Shown one piece after another: positions 44,609 through 52,689 of a DNA stretch of 64,000 nucleotides. The notes beneath the pieces were generated by a model that saw nothing but the letters and a program-made list of their open reading frames with translations, had not been told where the DNA came from and did no database searches. Positions within the stretch are counted from its first letter, which is position 1. Each line of letters starts with the position of its first letter. The stretch comes from Chloroflexota bacterium (GTDB lineage Bacteria > Chloroflexota > UBA6077 > FW602-bin22): the NCBI GenBank assembly GCA_004297775.1, contig SCUE01000034.1, forward strand, positions 1-64,000, given 5' to 3'. Made by a program: the position numbers and the translations under genes.

Positions 44609-45442
44609 TCATCCAAAGACGCGGCGTGCAAACGCCAGGCTGTCGCGGGCGTAGGCGAGCGGGCTCTCGACCAATGGTCGCCAGATCGCGGTCGCGGCGG
44701 CCAGATCGGCAATGCGCCCGTTGAACGTCTCGGCCACCAGCCATCCGTCGTAGCCGACCATCTTCAACGCGGCCGCGACCTCGTCCCAGCGTACCTGACC
44801 GCTGCCGACGACGCCGCGATCGTTCTCGGAGATGTGGAAATGGCGAACCCGCGCGCCAGCCGTGGCGATCGCGGCGCCGACGCTCTTCTCCTCGATGTGC
44901 GTGTGGAACGTATCGAGTAGCAGCCCCATGGCCGATGAACCGACTGCATCGACCAGTTCCGCGCCACGCGCGGCCGTGTTCAGAATGTGCGTTTCGAACC
45001 GATTGAGCGGCTCGATCGCCAGGCAGACACCGGCGGCCTGCGCCCTCGGAGCTACCCTTCGCAACCCGTCGACGAGCGTGTCCCACTCCCGATCGCTCGG
45101 CGGCGTGCCCGTCATCTCGCCGACTGGCGCGTAGAGCGGTCCGCAGACGACATACGCGCCAAGTCGCGCCGCCAGGTCGATCAACCCGTCCAGAAACGTG
45201 ACGCCGGCATCAACCTGCTCCCAGCGCGTCAGACTTGCGCCGAACGGTATTGCACTCGACACCGTTGGAGCCAGTCCAGAGATCGCAAGAGCGTTGCGGG
45301 CGGCCGCGACATCGAACGTGGCGAGGTCGAAGATCGGAATCTCGACGCCGTCATACCCCAGCCGTGCGAGCTCGGGCAGGATCGACCATTCCGCGGGACC
45401 CGGCGCCCCGGACCACGCCATGAGATTGACGCCAAACTTCAT
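44609..45442 (-). CDS. Sugar phosphate isomerase/epimerase-like TIM barrel
   Basis: 277 residues of the AP-endonuclease-2-like barrel: MKFGVNLMAWSG, LARLGYDGVEIPIFD, the metal-site Glu in AIEPLNRFE, Asp/His in LLLDTFHTHIEE, HFHISENDRG and final Glu in WLVAETFNG. Closest to ketose 3-epimerases (tagatose/psicose type). ATG 45442 chosen; earlier in-frame starts add unconserved sequence. Divergent from the nucleotidyltransferase gene. Confidence 0.88.
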   Translation of the reverse strand: MKFGVNLMAWSGAPGPAEWSILPELARLGYDGVEIPIFDLATFDVAAARNALAISGLAPTVSSAIPFGASLTRWEQVDAGVTFLDGLIDLAARLGAYVVCGPLYAPVGEMTGTPPSDREWDTLVDGLRRVAPRAQAAGVCLAIEPLNRFETHILNTAARGAELVDAVGSSAMGLLLDTFHTHIEEKSVGAAIATAGARVRHFHISENDRGVVGSGQVRWDEVAAALKMVGYDGWLVAETFNGRIADLAAATAIWRPLVESPLAYARDSLAFARRVFG

Positions 45443-45569
45443 TTCAATTGCCTCGCATCCCCATCGCAAACCGACTTCGATTTCGCCACTGCGCGTCGCC
45501 CACGTGGACTCGCCCCACGGACGAGAAGGCACCCGGGGGCTGCGAGTGACACCATCCGCCAACGCGGAG

Positions 45570-46457
45570 ATGCGCTACATGATGGCGCGAATGGAGCTCG
45601 GCGACCTCCCACTGGGTTTGCTCGATCGCGCGCGCGATCGTTTGCTGGCGGCCGAGCCCGACGCGGTCGCGATCGTCGTAACCGGATCGTTCGCGCGCGG
45701 AGATGCACATTCATTCAGCGACCTCGATCTGACTGTCATAAGTGCCGGCGAGCCACGGCTCAATGGCTACCGAACCTGGTTCGTCCCGCTCGGCGACGGC
45801 CGGGAAATCCACGTGTCAGCCGGCGCGACCTCGGTGGCCGCGTTCCTGCGCGCCGCGTCGCGGCCGACCGGCCCAAGTGACTGGAGTCTCGGCCTGCCGA
45901 CCGACGAGGCCGGTCTCTACCTGTGGCGGCGCGATACGCCGGCCGTGGTCGGTCAATCACCGGAGGCCAACGACGAAGTAACCGCGATCGATGGCTTGCC
46001 CGATTCACCGATCGTTCGACGGCCGTTCGGTCCTCCGGAGACCGAGGACTTCGTCGAATCCGCCGTCAAAGTCGCCCGATGCGCGCGGGAAAGGGACTCC
46101 CTCAGCGCCCGCGTCCAGGCACAGGCTCTTGGCCGACGTGCGCCGGGCCTACTACTGCCGTTCAACCCGACCCGGGGCGCGCGGGATGTTCGCGACGCCT
46201 ACGCGCTGGCGTTGTCCTTTCCCGACGCGTCCGAGGGGTACCGCGACGATCTCCTGACCATACTCGGTCTATTGCCGCGCGACGATCGAGCCGTGATCGA
46301 GGCGGCGCGCCGCCTCGCCCTGGGATGCCTGGCGCTCCTGCGGACGCGTGCGCTGGAGGCCGATCCTCAGGACGGCATCGCGGCGGCGTTGCGCGACGGC
46401 ACGCTCGAACGCCGCGTGCGCGGCGCCTTCGAGGCCGCCGATCGCGGCCTCGCATAG
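45570..46457 (+). CDS. Nucleotidyltransferase-domain protein
   Basis: 295 residues if started at ATG 45570. The polymerase-beta-like motif is VTGSFARGDAHSFSDLDLTV (GS ... DxD) at about residues 40-60. The rest is helical and not assigned; the size and layout resemble stand-alone kanamycin-nucleotidyltransferase-like proteins. Start uncertain: GTG 45546 and ATGs at 45579-45591 are also in frame. Confidence 0.75.
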   Translation: MRYMMARMELGDLPLGLLDRARDRLLAAEPDAVAIVVTGSFARGDAHSFSDLDLTVISAGEPRLNGYRTWFVPLGDGREIHVSAGATSVAAFLRAASRPTGPSDWSLGLPTDEAGLYLWRRDTPAVVGQSPEANDEVTAIDGLPDSPIVRRPFGPPETEDFVESAVKVARCARERDSLSARVQAQALGRRAPGLLLPFNPTRGARDVRDAYALALSFPDASEGYRDDLLTILGLLPRDDRAVIEAARRLALGCLALLRTRALEADPQDGIAAALRDGTLERRVRGAFEAADRGLA

Positions 46458-46581
46458 CAGGCCCCAAAGACAGATCAATCCGAGACGCGCCGCTGACAGC
46501 CCAGGGTCAGTCGCCGTGCACCACCGAACGCGTTCGACTCTCTGCGTGCGCGGTGACCCTCTCGACCTCTCGACGCCCTCG

Positions 46582-47427
46582 TTACTCGTCCTTTGGCGGA
46601 TCCTCGATCGGTGCAACCGCCGGCTTGCCACCGAAGCGGCGGTAATGAGCCGCGATGAGGACTTCCGGCACCTGGATCGACATCCCACCATCGACAACCA
46701 GCACTTCGCCGGTCAGCCACGAGGCGTCGTCCGACGCGAGAAAGAGCGCCGCCCCGGCGATGTCATCCGGCTTGCCGACGCGGCCAAGCGGACAGGCGTC
46801 GGTGAAACTCCAGGTCTGCTGTGGATCCTGGTGAATGCTGGCGCCGCTGCTCTCCGTCACGACGTGACCCGGCGCGATCGCGTTGACGCGAATGTTGTAC
46901 CGGCCGTAGTCGATCGCGAGGTTCCGGGTGAGCTGGTTGATGCCGCCCTTCACCGCGTTGTACGCCGCCAGACGTGGGCTGGCCGCGATCCCGTTGACCG
47001 ACGAGATGTTGATGATCGCGCCGCCGCCGCGCTTGCGCATCTCGGGAATCGCGTACTTCGCGCCGAGGTAAATCGACTTCAGGCCGACATCGATCGTGCG
47101 ATCCCAGTCTTCCTCGGCCAGATCGACCGCCCGCCCGGGCTTCGACCACGTCGCATTCTGGACCAGAATATCGACGCCACCGTACGCCGCGACCGTGGCG
47201 GCAACGAAACGAACCGTGTCGGCCGAACTGGCGACATCGCCCTGTACGAACGTCGCGGTTCCGCCAGCGGCGCGGATCTCGGCCGCGGTCTGCTCGCCCA
47301 GTTCGACTCGCTTATCGGTCACGACGACGACGTGCGCGCCCTCGCGGCCAAAACGCAGCGCGATGCCCTTGCCAATTCCCGATGCCGCGCCGGTGACGAT
47401 CGCGACCTTGTTATCGAGCCTACCCAT
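46582..47427 (-). CDS. SDR-family oxidoreductase
   Basis: 281 residues, classical short-chain dehydrogenase: cofactor motif TGAASGIGKG, NNAG-equivalent VQNATWS, catalytic Ser in INISSVNG, YxxxK as YNAVKGG, and PG motif IAPGHV. The Asp after the second strand (VVTDKR) suggests NAD(H) preference. Substrate unknown. The C-terminus is about 25 residues longer than usual. Confidence 0.92.
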   Translation of the reverse strand: MGRLDNKVAIVTGAASGIGKGIALRFGREGAHVVVVTDKRVELGEQTAAEIRAAGGTATFVQGDVASSADTVRFVAATVAAYGGVDILVQNATWSKPGRAVDLAEEDWDRTIDVGLKSIYLGAKYAIPEMRKRGGGAIINISSVNGIAASPRLAAYNAVKGGINQLTRNLAIDYGRYNIRVNAIAPGHVVTESSGASIHQDPQQTWSFTDACPLGRVGKPDDIAGAALFLASDDASWLTGEVLVVDGGMSIQVPEVLIAAHYRRFGGKPAVAPIEDPPKDE

Positions 47428-47484
47428 GCCGTTCCTCCGCGCGCCAGGCGGCGCCGGCTGGCGATTGTAGGCGCTCGCGACGCG

Positions 47485-47793
47485 TCATTCGGCCGCCGGC
47501 AGCGCCTCCGGGCAGACGTGGGCGAGGACGTCGCCGAGGAAGACGTAGCGTGCCCGTGTGTCCGGCGCGCGCAAGTAGCGGCGCAGGAGCGACGCCGCCC
47601 GGGCGTCCCGTTCCGCCAGATCGGCCGGAATGCGCCCGGCTGATGGTGGCACGATATCGAGGTTGCGGTAATGGCGCGCGATCGCGGCGACGAGGCAGGC
47701 TTGATTCGCCATCTCGGTCGTGTACGGGTCATCGGCAACCGCGCGTCGCGCCTCATCGTACAGGTCGCGGATTTCGGTCACGGCGGCGTCCAC
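47485..47793 (-). CDS. Small uncharacterised helical protein
   Basis: 102 residues, starting at GTG 47793 with its G shared with the TAG of the preceding gene. Sequence is helical (EIRDLYDEARRAVADDPYTT, LVAAIARHYRNLDIVPPSAG) with two cysteines. No family recognised. Last gene of the nadD operon. Confidence 0.6.
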   Translation of the reverse strand: MDAAVTEIRDLYDEARRAVADDPYTTEMANQACLVAAIARHYRNLDIVPPSAGRIPADLAERDARAASLLRRYLRAPDTRARYVFLGDVLAHVCPEALPAAE

Positions 47794-48422
47794 TACTTCT
47801 TCTGCACCTCGTAATGCTCCCTTCGATACTGCGGAAAGGTCCTGCCAATCGCTTCGAGCCGATCGAGGACCGTTCGGTGATCGGCCCGCTGGCCATTCGT
47901 TACGTAGATGAGCCGCATGTATTGCCAGACGCCGAGGTACGCCTGATACGCCTGCCCCTCGTCGGCGACGTTCTCGGCGGTTTGCAGCAGGCTGGTGAGG
48001 TCGTCGCGATCGGTTCCAGTGATGACGCGCTGTATGTCGGCGCGAGCGGCCGCGAGAGCGTCGCGCCGGTTTCCCGCGTTGGCGGCCGGCTGGCTCGCCG
48101 GCACGGGCGTTCCGGTCGTTGGCGCCTCCGTCTGGGGGGAAGGCTGCACGCGACCGGCTGGTGCGACCGCTGCCGGCTGATTGCCGGCCGGCGCCGGAGG
48201 AACGATCGCCGCGGCGGGTTTCGGCGCCTGTCCCGTCTGCGCGGGCGTCGGTGGCGCGGCATCGCACGCGACCATCGCCACGGTGACGATGACGATCGCG
48301 GCGAATACCCCGATCGCGCTCCCGGGGTAGGTGTTCCCCTGGGCCAGCGGGCGTCTCGCCCGCCCCAGGATCGTCCATCGCGCGCGGATTCCTTTCGCAC
48401 CGCGCGCATACGCGCTTTGCAT
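47793..48422 (-). CDS. Membrane/lipoprotein-like protein carrying an in-frame palindrome
   Basis: 209 residues. After a basic N-terminus comes a hydrophobic segment (AIGVFAAIVIVTVAMVAC), a signal anchor or lipobox-like end, then a Pro/Ala linker (PAAAIVPPAPAGNQPAAVAP) and a helical domain (RADIQRVITGTDRDDLTSLL). The cytoplasmic-side stretch GRARRPLAQG is encoded by a family-2 palindrome (48334-48370) inserted without breaking the frame. ATG 48422 overlaps the nadD stop (TGATG) and has GGAGG upstream. Function unknown. Confidence 0.7.
   Translation of the reverse strand: MQSAYARGAKGIRARWTILGRARRPLAQGNTYPGSAIGVFAAIVIVTVAMVACDAAPPTPAQTGQAPKPAAAIVPPAPAGNQPAAVAPAGRVQPSPQTEAPTTGTPVPASQPAANAGNRRDALAAARADIQRVITGTDRDDLTSLLQTAENVADEGQAYQAYLGVWQYMRLIYVTNGQRADHRTVLDRLEAIGRTFPQYRREHYEVQKK
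48334..48370. repeat. Family-2 palindrome inside a coding sequence
   Basis: CCTGGGCCAGCGGGCGTCTCGCCCGCCCCAGG, with nested arms (CCTGG/CCAGG, GCGGGCG/CGCCCGC). It is read in frame within the 47793-48422 gene. Confidence 0.75.
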
Positions 48423-49063
48423 CAGAAACCTCCTCCCGAACGCGATCGCTCGGCCGTCGCGTTGGCGCGATACAGACCGCGCTGAAGAATGTACTGTTCG
48501 ACCGGCTCGGGCAACTGGTACTTGATCGGGCGGCCGTGGGCGACGCGGTCGCGCAGGTCGGATCCGGAGATCGCCAGATTTGGGATGTCGACCACGTCGA
48601 CGCGTCGCGCCGCGCCCGGGATTACCGCTTCGAGCGCGGCTGGATCTGGCGGCGCCGATCCGGGTCGATTCGTTGCGACGATGCGAGTCAGTTCGAGCAG
48701 GCGGACCGGATCGCGCCAGGTCAGGAGGTCGGCCAGCGAATCGGCGCCCATGAGGAACCAGAAAGCATCCCCGGGGCCGTGTGAGTGCGCCAGTTCGGTA
48801 AGTGAATCGACGCTGTAGGACGGTCCAGGACGATCGACGTCGATGTGCGACAGTCGAAAGAACGCGTTGGTCGCAATCGCCAGTTCGACCATCGCCACGC
48901 GGTCCTCGATCGGCGATATCGCAAGTGCACGCTTGTGGGGCGGTGACCCGGCTGGCAGAAACAGGACGGTGTCGAGGTTGAGCGCGATCCGGCACTCCTC
49001 GGCGATCGCGAGATGCCCGTAGTGGATCGGGTCGAACGTGCCGCCCAGAACGCCGATCCGCAC
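48422..49063 (-). CDS. nadD: Nicotinate-nucleotide adenylyltransferase
   Basis: 213 residues. The nucleotidyl-transfer motif is GGTFDPIHYGHL near the start; PAGSPPHKR and the C-terminal ISGSDLRDRVAHG complete the active site. Converts nicotinate mononucleotide to the dinucleotide in NAD synthesis. GTG start 49063. In many bacteria obg lies directly upstream; here it has been displaced by a 2.2-kb insertion, and a copy of the obg 3' end remains 13 bases before the start codon. Confidence 0.93.
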   Translation of the reverse strand: MRIGVLGGTFDPIHYGHLAIAEECRIALNLDTVLFLPAGSPPHKRALAISPIEDRVAMVELAIATNAFFRLSHIDVDRPGPSYSVDSLTELAHSHGPGDAFWFLMGADSLADLLTWRDPVRLLELTRIVATNRPGSAPPDPAALEAVIPGAARRVDVVDIPNLAISGSDLRDRVAHGRPIKYQLPEPVEQYILQRGLYRANATAERSRSGGGF

Positions 49064-49400
49064 GGCCGTAGTGTAGAGAGCTAGCGGACCCGTGCCTCGC
49101 GCTGATGAGGAAGACTCGATGCGAGGGTCACCCGTCTTGGCACGACGGCCCGTCCTTCGCTCAGCCGGGCCGGGCTCGTGCCTTGTGGGCTACGTCCCGC
49201 GGGAGATGGCGAAAGCCGTGATCAAGGCATGAACGCCGCCGACGCGGAGGCAAACTTTGGTGTCAAGAGAGCACTCATTTGAGCGGTCGGGCGGGAAGAT
49301 GGCGCATGGGGACGGGTGGAAACGGCGAGCGGGGCCTATGGCGCGGCGACCGGCGGATCGGGCAGTCTTTGGTGAGGAACTTTCGACAAAGGAAAAGGGG

Positions 49401-49940
49401 ATGGCGCTGCGACTCGAGAATCTTGATGCTCGGACCCGCAGATACATGCTGGAGGAGGTCGATCGAGACGTGGCGGCGGGGACGCTATACATCGGACGGC
49501 TGTTGAACGATTCTGGAAAGCGCGACTACCCCGGGCTGCTGAAAACCGCGATTGAGAGCGGAAACGATGCCACTCTCGCGGAGGCATTGCGTATTGGCGG
49601 GCGCTTCAGACCGGCAGAGCGGCGCCGGGATGGGAGTGAGCCAACGACTCGAAGCAATGCCGCGGAAATGCTGGCCGAAGGTGAGTTCAATCGCTTCTAC
49701 ATTCGTGGCGTGTGTCGGCGCGCGATCGACGACGGGATCTCCGAGATCGAGGTCTATCGGGCGAGGTATTCAGAAAACCCGCGGGACGAATCGGCGCATC
49801 TGGTCGGCAAACGCTACGTGCCTGCCGATGTACTCGATGATTTGCGGGCGAATCCAGGTCGCGCGCCAAAGCTCGGTGTGCCGCCCGGACCCAATTCCGG
49901 ATTGAGCGTTCGGCTTCCACCGCATCCAGGGGCGGCCTAG
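49401..49940 (+). CDS. Conserved hypothetical protein, cargo of the obg insertion
   Basis: 179 residues, starting at ATG 49401 behind GGAAAAGGGG. Motifs RLENLDARTRRYMLEEVDRD, LAEGEFNRFYIRGVCRRA and IEVYRARYSENPRDES recall a small hypothetical family I associate with high-GC Gram-positive genomes and their mobile DNA; function unknown. No signal peptide or membrane helix. Longer in-frame starts exist upstream but lack coding character. Confidence 0.65.
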   Translation: MALRLENLDARTRRYMLEEVDRDVAAGTLYIGRLLNDSGKRDYPGLLKTAIESGNDATLAEALRIGGRFRPAERRRDGSEPTTRSNAAEMLAEGEFNRFYIRGVCRRAIDDGISEIEVYRARYSENPRDESAHLVGKRYVPADVLDDLRANPGRAPKLGVPPGPNSGLSVRLPPHPGAA

Positions 49941-50037
49941 CGGATCAAGTGAGAGCGCCCGAACTGACGGCGAAGGTCGATCGGTTCATGTGTCGATCTC
50001 CACGCGACCGAAGGAGCCGAAGTCCGCCTCACAGAGG

Positions 50038-50607
50038 TCATCGGCGGCGACGACGAACAGCCTCAAATTTCGCGCTTGCCTCGCCGCGCGAGACCGCGAG
50101 CTCCTTTCTCGAGCCATCGCCGGGAGTGATCAGATACTTCGTTTCGCAATCTGGGCAAATCAGACGACCATCATTGGTGCCGATGAGGATATCGTATCTG
50201 AACTCCTGGCTCTCGATATCAAGAGTAGTCGGGTGAGGAAGCCAACGCAGACGCGTTTCATCTCGTGGACAGAATGGCCCTACGGTGAATGTCCCACTTT
50301 TATCATCGCCTTCATCCATCCAAAGCACGTTGTCATGAAGAAGTGTTTCGTGTCGGCGCTTGCGCTGAGTGTTGCGCGGCGCGAAAAACAGAACGACCAG
50401 TCCCGCTACTGAGATCGCCGGCGCCGTCCACGAAGACGCCCACGCCTCAACGACAAGCGGCCAGAGCCTCTGCGCGGTCTGGATCGCATACTCGACATCA
50501 CCCGCGGTGCTGATGAACCGGTGCAGCGCGCCGAACACGAGTAGGCCGTAGCCCAGACGAGCACGCCCGCGGAATGGAGGGATCCGAGCGAACAACTTTG
50601 CGAGCAA
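50038..50607 (-). CDS. Membrane protein with C-terminal zinc-ribbon-like motif
   Basis: 189 residues. One or two membrane helices (RLGYGLLVFGALHRF, then APAISVAGLVVLFF) are followed by a cytosolic domain with paired cysteine sites FCPRDE and ICPDCETKY, likely a zinc ribbon. No family recognised. Part of the insertion cargo and on the strand opposite the other cargo gene. Confidence 0.6.
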   Translation of the reverse strand: MLAKLFARIPPFRGRARLGYGLLVFGALHRFISTAGDVEYAIQTAQRLWPLVVEAWASSWTAPAISVAGLVVLFFAPRNTQRKRRHETLLHDNVLWMDEGDDKSGTFTVGPFCPRDETRLRWLPHPTTLDIESQEFRYDILIGTNDGRLICPDCETKYLITPGDGSRKELAVSRGEASAKFEAVRRRRR

Positions 50608-50960
50608 GGCCGGCCGATCATATCAATGGCGCACGCGCGCGAGACGGCCCGCTACTGGTTGACTGGGTCGACACTCCTGATTAGCGCGGTCGCCCACAAA
50701 CAGGCGCTCGACCTCAACACGCGATTCATCGATCCGTTTGAGCTCGTGGGATAAGCCGAACTGCTTCTTGCACCTACCGTAACGGGTAACACAGACTACC
50801 TGCGAAGGATCGGACCCTGACGAGCCACCGCTCTCGGTGCGACGGACGGGTTCTCGCTGAAGCCAGATACGAGAGTAGTTATGTTGAGTCTTTCTCGCTT
50901 TCCAACTGCGGTGGACACGGACGCCGACAAACTGTAATGAGGTTATGTCTAAGCAATCCC

Positions 50961-50988
50961 TTGACGGCACAACATCCGGTGGTACACT
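50961..50988 (+). promoter_or_regulatory. Promoter for the structured RNA
   Basis: TTGACG (50961-50966), 16-base spacer, TACACT (50983-50988). Transcription would begin near 50995, just before the first hairpin of the RNA candidate. No start codon with a ribosome-binding site follows. Confidence 0.55.
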
Positions 50989-50994
50989 CGGTTC

Positions 50995-51182
50995 ATCGAC
51001 GCAGATCCGTGAGGATCTCGTGGCGAAGGGGCCTCTCGGATGCGGATTCCATTCGAGCCGAGAGGTGCCGCCAGGTTACGCGCAGGGGGGGTCCCTGGGA
51101 AGAAAGGGCCCGTCTGATATACGGGTAGCGGCACCAGAAATGCCGCTTGGGGGCTCGACGCCCCCGCCCTCATGCGCTAACC
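50995..51182 (+). ncRNA. Structured RNA candidate of unknown class
   Basis: Three domains can be folded by eye. (1) AGATCC/GGATCT at 51003-51018 with a GTGA (GNRA) loop. (2) CCTCTCGG/CCGAGAGG at 51032-51065, extended by TGGC/GCCA. (3) A junction closed by GGTTA-c-GCGCA (51074-51084) with TGCGC-TAACC (51173-51182), holding hairpins CCCGT/ACGGG, GCGGCA/TGCCGC (both seven-base loops) and GGGGGC/GCCCCC. The GNRA loop exists only on the plus strand, agreeing with the promoter. It matches no RNA class I know. The flanks 50608-50960 and 51183-51304 hold no convincing gene; a weak minus-strand frame (50623-50970) was left out. Confidence 0.55.
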
Positions 51183-51304
51183 AATGGTTGCAGTTTGCCG
51201 GCCGGCTGTCAACTGCCTGCATTCGTTCGGACGAGACTGATTACGCAACTTTAATGCGCATGATTGCATTGAATCGGCTGACGTGTCTGATGTCAAAGGC
51301 AGAG

Positions 51305-52591
51305 CTAGCGAACCCGTGCCTCGCGCTCGCGCCACGGCAGTTCGTCGCGACCGATGTAGAGCGTCGCGCCGGAGGCGGCGCCGGCGCGCTGCAGCGCCTG
51401 CGCCACGCCCATACGATCGAGCATGCGCCAGAGGAAAGCGACCGCCTCCTCGTTGCCGAGGTCGGTCATCGCGACCGCGCGTTCGAGCCGCCGTCCCGCC
51501 AAACGGAAGCCGCCGGCCTCGGCGTGTACCGCGATCGGTTCGAAGGCGTTCGGCCTCAGGACCACCGGCGCGACGATGATCGTCGCCGCGGCTGGCGCGT
51601 TCTTCTCCGCGTCGCGCAAGATCGTCCGCGCGCGTCGCATGAGATCGATCGCGCCTTCGCCGGTCACGGCGGAGAGCGCCATTGTCTCCCGGCCGCGCGC
51701 GGCGAACGCGGCGGCGATCGACGACATGCGGTCGCGGACATCGGTCAGGTCGATCTTGTTGATCCCAACAATCTGTGGCTTCTCGGCCAGCGCCGGATCG
51801 TACAACGCTAGTTCGGCGTTGATCGCGTCGAACGCCGCCAATGGGTCCTCAGTCTGACCATCGACGAGATGGATCAAGACACGCGTGCGCTCGACGTGGC
51901 GCAGGAAGTTGTGCCCGAGCCCGATGCCCTTGTGCGCGCCTTCGATCAAACCCGGGATATCGGCCAGGACGAACGGATCGTCGTCCAGATCGACGACGCC
52001 GAGGTTCGGCTCAAGCGTCGTGAACGGATAGTTGCCGATCTTCGGCGTCGCGCGCGTGAGGGCGGCCAGAAGGGTCGATTTGCCGGCGTTCGGGAAGCCG
52101 ACGATGCCGACATCCGCGATCAGCTTCAGTTCGAGGCGAACCCATTTTTCTTCGCCGGGCTCGCCCTTCTGGGCGATGCGCGGCGCCTGGTTCGTCGAGG
52201 TGGCGAAATGGCTATTGCCAAGGCCGCCACGGCCGCCACGGACGACCATGATTTCCGCGCCGGGCTCGGTCAGGTCGGCGATGATGTCGCCGGTCGCGTC
52301 ATCGTGGACGATTGTTCCGAGCGGAACCGCGACGCGCAGATCCTCGCCCCGCTTGCCGTGGCGATCGCGTATCGCCCCGCGCTCGCCCGAATCCGCCCGC
52401 AGGTGCCGCCGCCGCTGGAAGGTGCGGAGCGTATTCGTGCCCTTCTCAGCGACGAAGTAGATCGATCCGCCGCGGCCGCCGTCGCCGCCGTCCGGGCCGC
52501 CCTCGGGAACGAACTTCTCGCGACGAAACGACACCGCGCCCGGACCGCCGTCGCCGGCCTTCACATTGACGCGCGCGCTATCGAATGCCAC
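51305..52591 (-). CDS. obg: GTPase Obg/CgtA
   Basis: 428 residues in three domains. The glycine-rich Obg fold (1-158) contains GGPDGGDGGRGG; the GTPase domain has G1 GFPNAGKST (165-173), G3 DIPG, G4 NKIDL and G5 SAV; the C-terminal OCT domain (about 350-425) is present. Obg binds the 50S ribosome and acts in its assembly and stress control. The last seven codons and TAG are part of the direct repeat that bounds the adjacent insertion, so the reading frame was kept intact by the integration. Confidence 0.95.
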   Translation of the reverse strand: MAFDSARVNVKAGDGGPGAVSFRREKFVPEGGPDGGDGGRGGSIYFVAEKGTNTLRTFQRRRHLRADSGERGAIRDRHGKRGEDLRVAVPLGTIVHDDATGDIIADLTEPGAEIMVVRGGRGGLGNSHFATSTNQAPRIAQKGEPGEEKWVRLELKLIADVGIVGFPNAGKSTLLAALTRATPKIGNYPFTTLEPNLGVVDLDDDPFVLADIPGLIEGAHKGIGLGHNFLRHVERTRVLIHLVDGQTEDPLAAFDAINAELALYDPALAEKPQIVGINKIDLTDVRDRMSSIAAAFAARGRETMALSAVTGEGAIDLMRRARTILRDAEKNAPAAATIIVAPVVLRPNAFEPIAVHAEAGGFRLAGRRLERAVAMTDLGNEEAVAFLWRMLDRMGVAQALQRAGAASGATLYIGRDELPWREREARVR

Positions 52592-52689
52592 GTCTCATTG
52601 TAGGAATGGCCACGGAGGCAGGCTGCGATTCGGCGGAGCGCGCGCGATCTAGCTGGTATACATCCCGTGAATCCACAAGGAGAACGGCC

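Larger units (their letters stand above)
49077..51327. mobile_element. 2.2-kb insertion bounded by 27-bp direct repeats of the obg 3' end
   Basis: Copy A at 49077-49103 and copy B at 51301-51327 match at 26 of 27 bases (AGAGCTAGCG, G/A, ACCCGTGCCTCGCGCT). Copy B is the real end of obg; copy A lies 13 bases before nadD. Removing the 2224-base segment would place nadD right behind obg, the arrangement common in bacteria. This is the footprint of integration at a gene's 3' end. No integrase or transposase is inside; the cargo is two orphan genes and a structured RNA. Spacer 49104-49400 also holds an imperfect palindrome (GGCACGACGGCCCG ... CGGGCCGGGCTCGTGCC) and otherwise nothing I recognise. 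Confidence 0.75.

Noticed and set aside
50623-50970. 115-residue minus-strand frame with a few cysteines
   Set aside because: No ribosome-binding site, no recognisable motif, and it overlaps the promoter of the RNA candidate. It could still be real at low probability.
51032-51065. CCGAGAGG resembling part of the ykkC/guanidine riboswitch
   Set aside because: The other conserved ykkC segments (for example ACACGG and the 3' CCCGGGAGA) are missing and no transporter gene follows.
51149-51171. T-arm-like stem-loop (GGGGG, CTCGACG, CCCCC) suggesting a tRNA or tmRNA end
   Set aside because: No matching acceptor, D or anticodon arm is present, and the stem is better explained as part of the larger junction.
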